A DNA stretch of 64,000 nucleotides from Gossypium raimondii (Eukaryota; Streptophyta; Magnoliopsida; Malvales; Malvaceae). The stretch lies in the NCBI RefSeq assembly GCF_025698545.1, contig NC_068567.1, forward strand, positions 60,648,705 through 60,712,704. The letters are read 5' to 3'. Position 1 is the first letter of the stretch. Every line of letters starts with the position of its first letter. Below, piece after piece: positions 23,781 to 35,204 of this stretch. A program made the position numbers and the translations under genes. Under the pieces are notes generated by a model. It did no database searches and had not been told where the DNA came from. It worked only from the letters and a program-made list of their open reading frames with translations.

Positions 23781-24009
23781 TTTGCAGGTTTGTTTTATAC
23801 ATTTGTGGTTATAATTTACATGTTCATTGGGTTTTAGACAGATTTACTAATGGTGGAGGAAACCCTGTTTATATTTTATCAGAAACTCAGTAATTCAGTG
23901 TTGTATTAATACATGTATTTATTAAAAAAATGCCAAGGGTGGCTTGTAAAACAGTTATCAGCAGTAAAATCACGTTCAACTATTCTACATTTACCATGAA
24001 AGGTAGAAT

Positions 24010-26095
24010 TTATGCAAGCTTGGGAATTGGAATACTCTCTGTATTAGGCAATGTCACCGAGCGTAACAGTTCCAGCGAGAACACCAGCCCCAGAAAGTGC
24101 GAAAGGATAGTGTTTGCCGATGCCTGCACAAGCAAAGAGATATGTAAGCGTAAGGCCATGCGATAACCAAGGTTATTGCAGTTGCACCACCATGAATATG
24201 AATATATGACTGCAATGTGACGTATATAAAGACACCTCTAAATTTAAAACAAATTGCTAGCAGGTGACCTCAGGCAGCTTTCCAAATCTCGATTTTACAA
24301 GCATGGATCCCATTCAGCTAAATGCTATATAGATATTCCATTATGAGGCTCGAATTAGATATAAGTACCTGCACCAAGAATACATCCAAGGCAAGAACCG
24401 GACTAGAGCCGGGTGCAATTCCTTGGTAATAAGGAGTTGTGGAGGAGGTAAGTGCCTTCGCGACTAGTAAACCGACTGTTGCTTGCATGCCAAGAATAGC
24501 AGCACCCATTCCCAAAAGATTCAGAACGATACCATTTTTCAAGCTTTTCACAACATTGGCACGAGGAGGAGCCTGAAACTCAAGGGGAAATTTTTTAGTA
24601 GCGGATGTTGAATGACGTGATGAGTCAAAAGATCAAATAAGCCCTGAATTTGGGTACATGCCTAATCATAAACTAATCCTTCAAACCCGAAAAGAATTCT
24701 ACACATAATAGGTGACTTAATCTAGACTGAGCTCAAATCGATCACTAAGTCTATAATTCTAATTCGAGGAAGAAAATAAGGCGACAGAAACTAGGAAAAA
24801 GAGCTTCCCAACGATATAAGAATGTCACCCTTTTCTTCCAAATAAGTTGATGAACTTTCCAAGTGCAGATTGCACTCAACTATATCAAGCATCATATTCG
24901 TTTAAAATGATTAACTTAAAAGTATCTATGGGTAACTCAACTATTAATAATAACACAAGAATTATTTAAATGTCTCATCTCTCGGTACTCCCGAATTTAA
25001 AATGATCTGTCTAAGTGAATGCTATAATCCAATTTGTTTCGGTTTATTGTTTGATAGTCATCCTAAATAATGTAACTAACAACCAACAAAAAGAGATCTG
25101 CACTTTGAAGGATCACTGTAAGTAATGCATCAGATACTTCAAAACTGTTAGTTCAATTCACAATACCTTTGAAGGATCATTAACAGTCCTTTTGAGTTTC
25201 TCTGAAAGTCGAATATAACCGAATGACCAAAAAACCGATATGAATGCAGCTACAATTCCACCGAAAGTAGCATAAAACGTAGCAGGTGATGTAATTTTCC
25301 CAGTAACCACAACTGAAAATGAAAGTATCACAGCCGCAACCACCGAGCAAACTAGCTGCCCCCAAAACCCTAAATTCCCCAATCGTTTAAAGTATCTTGA
25401 CGTGGTCTCTAACCTCTTGGCTACCTGCACCATTTCAGTTCAAAATCCTCAAAACAAACAGGATTTAGAAAAAAAAACAAAAACCCTTCATTTACAGTCC
25501 ATTAAACCCTAAACCCCACTAAACAATCCAAAATTAACTCACAGCATTGTATTAGGGTTTAGGGTTTGTAGCTTTTCTCTGGGTTTTGATGTTACTGATT
25601 ATAAGAACAATGTGGGTTACAGGTTCAATTTCTTTTCCCTTTTCAAGATTTATCAGAACAATTTAAACAACTTAAAACAAAGAGCAGAAACCCAATTCAA
25701 TAAAGTTGAAACCTGAGCACTAAATAAGCTAAAACCAATAAAATTCTTGAATCAGTTAAAATGGGGGAAATCTAATATTAAGAGAAGGGAAGTGAGGGGA
25801 GTACCTGAGCGAGCTTTGCCTTGTCAGAATCATCATTAGGGGAGGTAGAACCAGGTGAAACTGAGGAAGAAGAAGAAGAAGAGACTCTGCTCAACAAAAG
25901 CTTAGATCTTTCAACATTGAGAGGGTTCCAGGAAGCGAACGGGGAGATTAGTGGCTTCGGTTTCCGAGTTTCAAGTGAAGCGATAAAATTTGGAGAAGAA
26001 AAAGTTATCGCTGGTCGGCGACGGTGAGTTGGAAGGAGGGGACCCACCAAACAAATGCCGGAGCGAGTTGCCGGCGGTACCAATAACGTTTGCAT
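24010..26095 (-). CDS. TIC21: Chloroplast inner-envelope protein TIC21 (PIC1/CIA5), DUF3611
   Basis: Four exons in transcription order 25805-26095, 25167-25424, 24369-24572 and 24010-24123, all joined in phase 0, give 288 residues (Arabidopsis TIC21 is about 296). The first ~95 residues are a Ser/Arg-rich plastid transit peptide. The mature part VAKRLETTSRYFKRLGNLGFWGQLVCSV begins a DUF3611 membrane domain with about four segments: VVAAVILSFSVVV, TFGGIVAAFISVFW, NLLGMGAAILGMQATVGLLV and NTILSHFLGLVFSLEL. TIC21/PIC1 has been described both as a protein-import component and as an iron permease of the inner envelope. The start at MQTLLVPP was preferred over an in-frame ATG 75 bases upstream because it matches the family N-terminus. 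NHD1 lies upstream in the same orientation. Confidence 0.95.
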
Positions 26096-27145
26096 GATGA
26101 CAGGATGATGTGCAGGGGCCGCTTGCGCACGGTGACGGTTGTTAAGTGGCAGCAGTTCGGGTTTGCCCAATTGATTTGTAATTTCATTTGTTTTATACCA
26201 AGTTCATGGATATAAAGTCGAATCATTCTGCAGATTTTTTTTTTTTTGCCAGTTAAGGTTTTATCATCCATAAATATTGTACTATGTATTAATTTAATTT
26301 TTATTAATATATTTGTGATAGTATTGGTGAAAAAAAAATTGATACTTCTATTAAAATCTTCATCTATTTTTGTCATTAAAAACTAAGAATGATATATACA
26401 CGCATGCCATTTGTTATTGTCTAATTATTCCGTTAGTCACGTCAATTTTAATTTTTAATAGTAAGAACTAATTTGTTAACCATGTAAATCCAAATATAAT
26501 GACCTCTATGATACTTAACAATCGTATTTTCAGACTGCATAGCAAAGTTAAATAAATGAGGATCATTGTGACTCAAACACCTTGGTGAGCTAATTGTTTA
26601 ATGGATAGGCCAATGTTTCCATTTGTATGTTTTTCCAGCAATGAATGTCCACTGAAATAGCTTGAAGCTAAAGTTTGGATCCTTAAAAGGGTAAACTGTT
26701 GAAATTGCAGTCAATGCACTTGCCCTGCTTTAGTACAACAGGGTTCTATAGAGAGAAAAATGCTCTTAACCGCACTCAAATTCACGTTGTCCGCTGAAAT
26801 AGCTTGAAGCTAAAGTTTGGATCCTTAAAAGGGTAAACTGTTGAAATTGCAGTCAATGCACCTGCCCTGCTTTAGTACAACAGGGTTCTATAGAGAGAAA
26901 AATACTCTTAACCGCACTCAAATTCTCAAGCTCGGCATAGCCATTGATACACATTCACTCTTCACATGCACGTCACTATGACTTAATTCATGGTCTTTAC
27001 ATAATGTTTGTGGACAATACATGAGATTTCATAACTATTTGAACCTTTTATTCCCTCAAAATTTCGTGAATTGTAAGCAAGGGAAGATCATGTCTTCACC
27101 AAACTTATCCAAATGGTATGAAAAATAGTTGTATATCTTTGTAAT
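26096..27145. other. TIC21-NHD1 intergenic region
   Basis: Holds the TIC21 promoter (right of 26096) and the NHD1 3' flank (left of 27146). About 26320-26525 is a worn copy of the palindromic MITE family. 26650-26930 is a near-perfect tandem duplication described separately. No gene seen. Confidence 0.6.
26650..26930. repeat. 142-bp tandem duplication
   Basis: The segment from ctgaaatagcttgaag to cgcactcaaattc occurs twice, at 26650-26791 and 26792-26930. I count only a few differences (for example cttgccc/cctgccc and aatgctc/aatactc), so the duplication is recent. Each unit has a possible small hairpin (ccctg...caggg). It lies about 560-835 bases upstream of the TIC21 start and just downstream of NHD1. 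Confidence 0.92.
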
Positions 27146-30100
27146 TTACGAACCGGAAAGGAAAGGAACTTGAGCTAAAGTCGAGGGTAAGGAAATGTGA
27201 AGGTTATTAACCGCTAAATAAGCAGCAATACCGGCAGCGTAACCGGCAAAAGCAAAACCACTCACCTGCAAGAAAACAAATCTTTTACTAAAAATTGATC
27301 CCTTTTTCTTTCTCTGAAAAGGGAATGTAACCGAGAGAGGAATTACCTTTCGGAAATACCAAAAGAAGTCGATTTTTTCCATTCCCATGTATGCAACTCC
27401 GGCTGCAGACCCGATAACTAGCATGGATCCACCAGTACCGGCACAATATGCAACAAGTTGCCAGAACTCGGAGTCCTGGGGAAATGAAGTGAGATCATAC
27501 ATTCCCATTGTTGCTGCGACAAGTGGGACATTGTCTATAATTGCTGACACAACTCCTATTGCACTTGCAATCAGTTCAACGCTAGGGATATGAGCATCAA
27601 GGTAATTTGCCAACTCCCGAAGAAGACCAGCTGATTCTAGGCTGCAGAAAGTACAACTCAGATATATCAAATAGAGAAAGATCGAATATAAAACTTAATT
27701 ATATAAATGAGGTAACGATAAATATAAGCAATGAAGCTTCGATTTGAAGTTGTTGAATGTCAAACAAGACAAAAATTAATGCTCTCAAACAGACAGGGAT
27801 ACTGTTATCTTGTATTTACCAGCTCACGGACAAAAGGATTCCGAGGAAGAAAAGAGCTCCTTGAGTATCGATCCTTGATAAAGCTTGTGGAACTTTCAGT
27901 TTTTGCCTTTCGGATTCACCGTAATGAATAGCATCGGTCAGAATCCAAAGAACTCCAAGTCCAAACAACATGCCCATAAAAGGAGGCAAACCGGTTAAAG
28001 CCTTGAACACTGGAACAAAAACCAAAGCACCAATACCAACACAGAAAACAAGTTGCCCTCTCGGAGCCATTTGTTGAGATGCCAAAATATTGGGAGAATC
28101 TTGTCCTTTCCCGTTTACTTCACTGAACGAGGAAAGAAAACATGCATCATTTCAACAGTATTTCGTGAAGTTTAAGGTAACCTCTTAAAACTGAACTTTC
28201 CCAACATGTCTTGCCCATGCAAGGAACATACCTAGTCAATGACATAAGCGCCAACGGAACAGTTAGAGAAACAAGTGAAGGTATTATCAAACCCTGTTAG
28301 CAACGAAATCAAAGTTAATTAACTCCACCTAAAGTCAGTAAAAACGAAAAATTGGTGAACCCTTGAGAATTATGAAAGCACCTTCATAGTCTGCAATGTG
28401 GATATTTGACCGTGTATCCAGAGCATGGTAGTAGTAACATCACCAATAGGAGTCCAAGCACCACCAGCATTTGCTGCTATCACAACAACAGCTCCTAGAA
28501 GCCTATTGCAATATATATTCATATAAATGGTTTTAAGAAAATTGAATCAACGTGTTACTAATGGTTCTCAATGTACTATCCTAATATACCAAGAGTTGAC
28601 TCGATTGTGTAACGTACTTGCGGTATTCCGATGGAGGTACTAGTTTCCTCAACAAAGAAACCATGACTATTGTAGATGTCAGATTGTCAAGGATGGAACT
28701 AAGAAAAAACGTCACGAAACCAACCTGAAATTTTCAAGGTGCAGGTGAGACAGCTAACACAAAATCTCATCTAATATATCACACTTTCAAAATTTCTTCA
28801 TAAGACTAAATATGATTGAACCTTCAATAAGATGCATATGCAAACCATCAATGATAAGATAGTCAATATGACCGTTTCGAGGAGAAATCAACTCACCACC
28901 CAAATCAGAGTTCGCGGCTTTCGAGTGGTTATGTTGTCAGTAACCAACTTAAATCCTTGATGGGCATCAACTATCTCAACAATGGTCATTGCACCAAGCA
29001 AGAAAAACACTATTTCACTGACTTCTGCAGATGCATGTGTCAATTCTGAAACAGCTATATCACTTGAAGGAGCCTAAAAACGAAAATAAAATGTGACAGC
29101 CCCAGCATTATCAAACAAGTAAAGATAGATAAAGTTGGAAAATAAGTAAGAAAACAATAGAAAAATGTCTGATGAATCGGCATATGTAGACTACCGTAGA
29201 ATGCCATAAATTAAGAGAGATAGTCATAGTCATCATTTGCATAATCCTTATATAGAATAACAAGATGAACACATAATTTAGCTCTCCCAAAACCCTAAAC
29301 AGGTAGAAACCCAGCACGGTGCTTGAATGAAGTATCTAATACGCAACTGCCTTTTGTGTTTTCATCCTAATTTACGAGAATGTTAATAGAAAGTAGCTCA
29401 TAAACACAACTAGAAGTATCGGTCTTACCCCAATGCTTCGTACTACCCATAAACTCACAGCCATCAACAATCCTACACCACTTTTATTAAAGGCTAGAGA
29501 CTCCTCAAATATAATGCCAGCATATCCTATTCCAAAAAGCAATGCCATAGCAATATCCTGCATTATGAAGTCAAATAAAATCAAGAAAGGGACTTCAGTG
29601 CATAATCCAATAATACGAAAAACATCACCCAAAGACAGGATTACACAAGAAACTAAAGATAAACCTGGTGGTCAGTAACCCATGTTAGGTTAATTGCCAG
29701 AGTCCCCGTTAAAGCAGCTGTGAAAACCGCAATAGTTTTCAATAAATCAGTCTTTGGCTGGTAAGCATCTTCAAACTCCAGCGAGCTAGTTTCATCAACC
29801 GAACATAAAGGATCACATGTTCCAGATTCTGAGGACAGCCCCTGTTGAAAGTTTACACGAACAATCAAAATACAAATACAAGTACATGTCCAAGCAATCA
29901 CAAAGTGTAGAAATCTATTACAGCACAAACGGGCTAAGAACTGGAGCAAAGTATGGAATCAAACAATTACAGCACAAACAGGCTAAGAAGTAAAACAATC
30001 CAGATTAGAACTAACTGACTGACTAAAACCCACACATAGGAGACCCACGCGTATGATTGCACATAGTGCATCTAGAACATAGGTAATGAAGACACGGAGC

Positions 30101-30675
30101 CTCCGCCTTTGCCAACTGTGCCAAGGCCTCGTTGGCAAATCAATCTTATTTCTAAACATCCGCAGAAGGTAATTTATAATAGTAATCGCTTGAAAACTAC
30201 ATCAAATTCTACGAGCTCCTCGTTTACTGTCTTAATTCAAACTTAAACATACTCTACCAAGATAAAATCTTAAACTCAATGAACTAAAAGAACAGGCAAA
30301 TAGGTACCCTTAACTAAACATGACAAAACAAACAAAATCAAAGCAAAAAGGCTCTCACCCAAATCCATAAATTAAGAAAACAAGAAAATGGGTACTCAAA
30401 AAACGAATTTTTATTAAAGAAATAGGGATAGAAAGAACAAAAACCTTAATCTGCTCTTCATTGTTGGGTTGAACTTGTCGTTGACTTGGAGAAGAAGAGC
30501 CCCTGGCCTTATCCTCAGCTCTAGCAATAACACCATTGCTAAGCAACCTTGGGGCTCTGATTCTATAAAGGGAAGTTCCAAAGCTAGGCAAGGAGTAGAC
30601 AGAAGGCGCGTGCAAAGATCGGTTCTTGAAACGACATGAGGGTGAAAAATGAGTCCCAATTGATAAGGCAGCCAT
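27146..30675 (-). CDS. NHD1: Plastid NhaD-type Na+/H+ antiporter (NHD1)
   Basis: Ten exons in transcription order 30445-30675, 29665-29841, 29429-29557, 28897-29073, 28618-28724, 28382-28502, 28232-28293, 27820-28122, 27347-27641 and 27146-27265. Phases are consistent and give 573 residues (Arabidopsis NHD1 is about 576). The protein exports Na+ from the chloroplast in exchange for H+. Residues 1 to about 75 are a transit peptide. The NhaD membrane domain shows conserved blocks ALLFGIGYAGIIFEE, FLLGAMTIVEIVDAHQGF, SSILDNLTSTIVMVSLLRKL, AANAGGAWTPIGDVTTTMLW, AIIDNVPLVAA and AGTGGSMLVIGSAAGVA, which include the paired Asp-Asn sites expected for ion binding. An in-frame ATG at 30735 would add 20 residues (MKGTLFQPPATF...); I prefer the internal MAALSIG start because it resembles other NHD1 proteins. 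Divergent from SEP1. Confidence 0.95.
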
Positions 30676-30805
30676 TAAAAGCCCGGATTTTTTTAAAAGG
30701 AAAGTAGCTGGAGGTTGAAAGAGAGTGCCTTTCACTCACAAGGAACAAGTCATCTGGGACGATGGTAATATGGGCACTACTATTGCCACTTGCAAGGTCT
30801 CAGTC

Positions 30806-30813
30806 TCACGTGA
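30806..30813 (-). promoter_or_regulatory. G-box on the NHD1 side
   Basis: The palindrome tcacgtga, about 71 bases upstream of the first NHD1 ATG (131 from the preferred one). CACGTG is bound by bZIP/bHLH factors such as HY5 and PIFs. Function inferred from position. Confidence 0.5.
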
Positions 30814-30898
30814 GTGTGGAAGCAGTGGTGATGAGAGTGCAAATTGCAAAAGAGTAGAACTTCTTTTCTGCTTGGGATTTTGTAAAGAAATCTAAAGG

Positions 30899-31515
30899 GT
30901 TAATACCACTAAACATCACCAAACTATTGCTCATATTCTATATTGGTCCCTACACTTCAAAACTTTCGGATTGTTTCCTTAAAGCATTTGTATTGTATCT
31001 ATCATGTCTTTTCGTCAATTTAGCCAACAATTTAGACTTTATACGCTAGTTTGGATTAAATTGTAAGAATGTGTGTATTTAGCATGTTAAGAAAACAAAC
31101 AATATTGTTAAAATTTAAGAGATTATTTTCTCAATACATCATATCCAAGTCATTCATGCATATGCTAAGTACACAAGTGAAATCAGCCTAATTCATGGCA
31201 CTAGTACCTCGTGATAACGTACATGGGCTAATTCTAATGGTAAAAATGGATGAAATTTTTAACATAAGAACTAATTTCCTCTTTAATCTAATGTATAGGG
31301 ATTAATTTACCTATTTTATGAGTAGAAGGACCATAATACTATTCAAATCCTAATATAGAGTCCTCCATAATACTTTTATCCCAAATCCGCTTATTTTAAA
31401 TATACTCTAAAATTTAACACTTAAACTACCAGTAGTATTCAATTAAAATGCTTTTAAGTTTATGAACCAATTTAAAATCTGATTCATAGTTTGAGGACTT
31501 TTAGTAAATTAACCC
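30899..31515. repeat. Long-TIR element with a nested MITE half
   Basis: The left arm (gttaataccactaaacatc...ggtccctacacttcaaaac) and right arm (gattcatagtttgagg acttttagtaaattaaccc) are inverted to one another, as in the element at 18905-19432. 31219-31380 (gtaaaaatggatgaa... to ...cataatacttttatc) belongs to the palindromic MITE family and interrupts it. Confidence 0.55.
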
Positions 31516-31563
31516 TTACGTAAAATTTTAGAAAGTAATAATTATTAAGATATAAAGACGAGA

Positions 31564-31569
31564 CACGTG
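31564..31569 (+). promoter_or_regulatory. G-box on the SEP1 side
   Basis: gaCACGTGg lies 132 bases upstream of the SEP1 start codon. SEP genes are induced by high light, which fits a G-box, but no direct evidence is in the sequence. Confidence 0.5.
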
Positions 31570-31700
31570 GTTAGCTTCCATGTCTCAAATATGTCTGGTC
31601 CTCTTCCAACTAGCGTAATGTCCAGAAAAGATTAGATTAGAAAGGCCGGCCGCCTTTCTCCTCAAAACAACCAAAATCAAATTCAGAGCTTCCTCCAAAC

Positions 31701-32423
31701 ATGGCCTTAGCTCAAGTCTCAGCTTCCCTTTCTCTTACCGTTCATGGTACTGTCTCTCAAATTCTTCGTCTCTTTCATTTTTTTGGTTTATTTTAATAAC
31801 CCATTTCATTACAATTTTCTTTGCAGATGTATCCCCTATCATCTCTCCAACAACAACCCACAAATTTTCTCGTGTACCCATTTCCAGTTTTTCAGGAACT
31901 GGTTCCATTTTTGCCACTGGTTCCCCTCTCTGTAAGCGAATCCTGTTCTGCTATGTTATACCCTTTTCTTTCCTTTCATTACAAATGAACCATTTTATGT
32001 ACATATATATATATATATATATTTTTTTTTTTTTTGTAGTGATAAGGGAATCATTTAACCAAAGGAAACCTATATGTAAAGCAACAACATTTACCATTAA
32101 ATGTGAGCAAAGCACCAAGGGGGGTAGCAGCAACAGTTTGGATGTATGGCTTGGCAGGCTTGCTATGGTTGGTTTTGCAGTAGCCATTACTGTTGAAATA
32201 TCCACTGGCAAAGGACTCTTGGAGGTACCCACTACCCCCATTGTGCCCATTTTTGTTTCTGGTTTATGTGCTTTTATGTTAAAACATGTTTTTTTTTAAA
32301 TTTGGTCCTTTGCAGAATTTTGGCCTTATAACACCTTTGCCTACAGTGGCCTTAGTAGTGACTGCGTTGGTTGGTGTTTTGACAGCTATTTTCATCTTTC
32401 AATCAGCTTCTAAAAGTTCTTAA
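31701..32423 (+). CDS. SEP1: Stress-enhanced protein 1 (two-helix LHC-superfamily protein)
   Basis: Four exons (31701-31746, 31827-31931, 32040-32224, 32316-32423) give 147 residues, matching Arabidopsis SEP1 (about 146). Residues 1-70 are a transit peptide. The mature part EQSTKG...LDVWLGRLAMVGFAVAITVEISTGKGLLENFG contains the first, LHC-like thylakoid helix, with Arg90 and Glu103 in the positions that pair and bind chlorophyll in this superfamily. The second helix is PTVALVVTALVGVLTAIFIFQ. SEP proteins accumulate under light stress and are thought to protect thylakoids. Intron 2 ends in (TA)n followed by a T run just before the acceptor. Convergent with SLX9, 342 bases between stops. Confidence 0.95.
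32001..32022. repeat. (TA)n microsatellite in SEP1 intron 2
   Basis: About eleven TA repeats followed by T13, directly before the acceptor tag at 32037-32039. Confidence 0.8.
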
Positions 32424-32765
32424 GATTTATATGTTTAATGCTGTGTTCTTTTTTGGTTCATTGAATGTTCTTCAATTGTCTTTGTCATCAATAGGATAAG
32501 CTTAACATTGTATAAGAAATTCAACTTTTGAATGAATGCCTTTCATTTTCAGCACTGTTTCAGCCATAAACATAAAGATAGAATATAGATACAAAGTTGC
32601 AATGAAATGGTTTTAACCAAAATTTTCATTTTGCATTTCGATATTTCGATCAATAAAGAGACGAGATGGCATTGTTAACACAAAAGGGGAATGGTGAACT
32701 ACACATTATATCTCATGAAGGGTTCAAAGGGTTTAAAAAGCTTTGAATTCAGAAAGTCAATGTGC

Positions 32766-33822
32766 TTAGATATCCATGGATTGTTGTCTGGACAAAGCCT
32801 TCGACTTTTTACTCTTTTTCTTCCTCCCACCATTCTGGTTCTTCTTTTTCTTCGGTTTCTCGTCTAAAACAGGTTGTGTGTTCTGTAAGTGTTGATGAAT
32901 GGCAGCTAGTGGATCGGCTTGGAAAGCAGGATGCTCGAGAACTGCACTCAATTGTTTTCCCTCTTTCAATCTGATAAGAATTCATTCACTAAAATCAGTT
33001 AGTTATTACGAGAGATAACTGAACATTATAACAAAAGATAGAATCACAAAACCAACGGATGCACATTAATTGTTGCCTAGATTTGCAGTTGAGCTTGAAA
33101 TCATTGGCTCTAGGAGCTTTCAACTCAGGGAGAAACTCCGAGAGAGCAGAGAGGTCATATGCTTTCAGTTTCTTCTGTCGACTTCGAAGCTTCTTCTTCT
33201 GATCATAAACAAGCTCATTAGCAAAAATCTTCGTATTATTTGACCAACCAAACCCCACCCCAAATCCACATTTAGCAGTTGCTCCAACAGACATACAGCG
33301 GTACCGTACAAATCTCGTTAGAATTCTGAAATATTCTTTATCTAGTCTTTCAATGTCTAATTTTTCGAGTAACTTACAATAACAAAGAACTAATTATTCT
33401 ACTACTGATTATCAAAACCAACTGCTAGTAATCTTACATCCCAATCATACATTCATACTATCATCTATATGGTAAGATTCTATTTCCGAATGCTAATGAA
33501 GTTGATAATCACGGATATCAGTAATGAAACGAGCCATATCGGATAAGTTATATATCCGAAATCCTGAATTACATATAACATAATTGACATAAATAGACAC
33601 AGATATAGGCAAAAATGGAAAAATCATGGCATCAAAAGAATTTGCCATAAAATTCCAGCATTGAACCCTAAACCCAAAATAAGAATACATATATATTTGC
33701 ATATCAATCGATAATGGTAACATAAATCATTAAATTTAAAGTGTTGTTCAAGTAAAGAAGATTCTTATCACCTTTGTAATGTCCTTCTTGGCAGTCAATG
33801 AAGCAACAGTATCTCTAACCTC

Positions 33823-33865
<43 letters not shown>

Positions 33866-34131
33866 AATAGTTATTGAAACTTTAAAACATCACAGAAAAA
33901 TTTAACTAAAAGTTAATTTCTGAGTTTGAACTTTGAACTCACTGGCATAGAACTGGACCTTCTTATCGAACTTTTTATCTGCTTTAGAAGAAGAATCTGG
34001 TCTGCCAAAAAAATTACACGAAATTCATAAAAAATTGCAGAAACCCAAGTTTCTAACATTAATCAAGAAAGTAAATTTACACTGAAAAAAAAATCAAAAC
34101 AAAACACCCACCGGGAGCTTGGTTTCCCCAT
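32766..34131 (-). CDS. SLX9/FAM207A-type ribosome biogenesis protein
   Basis: Five exons in transcription order 34112-34131, 33943-34001, 33772-33821, 33065-33198 and 32766-32970, in consistent phase, give 155 residues. The first exon encodes only MGKPSSR (with part of the next codon). Conserved blocks are KADKKFDKKVQFYAKVRDTV, KKKKLRSRQKKLKAYDLSAL, SEFLPELKAP and FKLNCKSRQQLILKEGKQL, followed by VLEHPAFQADPLAAIHQHLQ and a Lys-rich tail (GGRKKKSKKSK). Yeast Slx9 and human SLX9 join pre-40S particles and help their processing and export; a nucleolar role here is by family. The third exon starts at tatgcag|AG, directly beside an 18-unit (TA)n tract. The upstream flank holds two telo-boxes and a site II motif. 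Confidence 0.9.
33826..33861. repeat. (TA)18 microsatellite at an SLX9 splice acceptor
   Basis: 36 bases of alternating A and T end 4 bases before the intron 2 acceptor AG on the minus strand, so the tract takes the place of the polypyrimidine tract. Confidence 0.9.
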
Positions 34132-34177
34132 GTTTGAATAAATTCAGAGGTTTCAACTTTGAAGGAACGAACCCAAG

Positions 34178-34344
34178 TTAGGGTTTTTAGGATTTTGATT
34201 ATTGAAGCACAACCTGAAGGAGAGAAGCAACTCAACGAAAAACGCTCAGCCTGCAACGAAACCCATTTATTTTAGCTTTGTTTAGAGGGTTCAGGCCTTC
34301 TTGACATGCCCAGGAAAAATTAGGGTTTTTACTGCTTATGGGCC
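34178..34344 (-). promoter_or_regulatory. Telo-boxes and site II motif upstream of SLX9
   Basis: AAACCCTAA occurs on the minus strand at 34178-34186 and again at 34320-34328, with TGGGCC/GGCCCA at 34339-34344. The telo-box plus site II combination is a known mark of plant ribosomal-protein and ribosome-biogenesis promoters, which fits the gene. Confidence 0.65.
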
Positions 34345-34758
34345 ATTAATCTGCACAAAACTTTGATTGGGTAAAATGTGTGGGCTTTTAACTTTCTTTT
34401 TCCTTGATTTTTAATTTTAAAAGTGTTTACTAACATTTATTTTAATACTATATAAATATTAATATATTTATACTTTTTATTATTTTTAAACGGTAAAATA
34501 AGTTGAGATTAAAAAACTTAAGCTCAAATCCGATCTAACATCGAACGAGTTACTCGACCGATGAACATTTCTAATATCGAGTTAATGTACTTTCAATTCT
34601 CGATTCACCGTTATTTTTATTTTCATCAAAACTAATCCTACCAAATACCAATCATAAAAAATAAATAAATAAATAAACCTTAGATTAAAAATCTCTATTT
34701 TTGTAGTGTTGTGGGTCAATAAGGATTTTGACATATTAACTAATTGAGAAATTTGGCA
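34345..34758. other. AT-rich spacer, no gene seen
   Basis: Distal SLX9 upstream sequence, strongly AT-rich, with an (AAAT)n-like stretch near 34660. Nothing recognisable. Confidence 0.4.
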
Positions 34759-34759
34759 A

Positions 34760-35161
34760 TAGAGGTGCTCATGGTAGGCGGCCTGCCCACTAACAACCAC
34801 CCGAAATATGAGAGGGTTTGGGTAAAATATAGGCCGAAATATGGGCTTGGGCAAAAAATGAGGCCGTTTAGAAAAGCAGGCAGACCTCGGCACCACTTTT
34901 TCGGCCGGGCCTGCCCGATATAATAAATATATTTATTTTTTTAATTTTAAAATATTTTTTACATACTTTTTAAATTTTAAAATATTTTTTAAATACTTTT
35001 TTTAATTTTTTTAATTTTTAAAAATTTTAAAATAAAATGGGCAGTAGGGCAGGCCGGGCTTATGATTTTTTCCCCGGGCCGGGTCTGGGCAAAATCTTAG
35101 GCCCATATTTTGGGCCGGGCCAAAATTTTTTATGGGCCCGGCCCGGCCCATGAGCACCTCT
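34760..35161. mobile_element. TIR element with gaggtgctcatgg ends, ~400 bp
   Basis: Starts gaggtgctcatgg and ends ccatgagcacctc, a perfect 13-bp terminal inverted repeat flanked by TA on both sides, as in mariner-like insertions. Just inside are GC-rich arms (ggcctgccc; gggcccggcccggccc) around an AT-rich middle. Non-coding. A second, more diverged copy is at 53766-54430. Confidence 0.75.
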
Positions 35162-35204
35162 AGTTGGCAATGAACTACTAAAAGACTGTGAAACTGACCT
35201 AAAT

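Larger units (their letters stand above)
30736..31700. other. NHD1-SEP1 divergent promoter region with nested elements
   Basis: About 965 bases separate the divergent genes. The middle (30899-31515) is a long-TIR element of the 18905-19432 family into which half of the palindromic MITE family (31219-31380) has inserted, so the proximal promoters are limited to about 160-190 bases on each side. Each side carries a CACGTG G-box. Confidence 0.6.

Noticed and set aside
24001-24166. Plus-strand frame 23930-24166 as a gene
   Set aside because: It overlaps the last TIC21 exon in antisense, and the minus-strand reading is clearly conserved.
26096-26170. Upstream in-frame ATG of TIC21 as the true start
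   Set aside because: The extension (MGKPELLPLNNRHRAQ...) is unlike TIC21 proteins; MQTLLVPP fits.
30676-30735. Upstream in-frame ATG of NHD1 as the true start
   Set aside because: The added residues do not resemble the NHD1 family start, whereas the internal MAALSIG does; kept only as an alternative.
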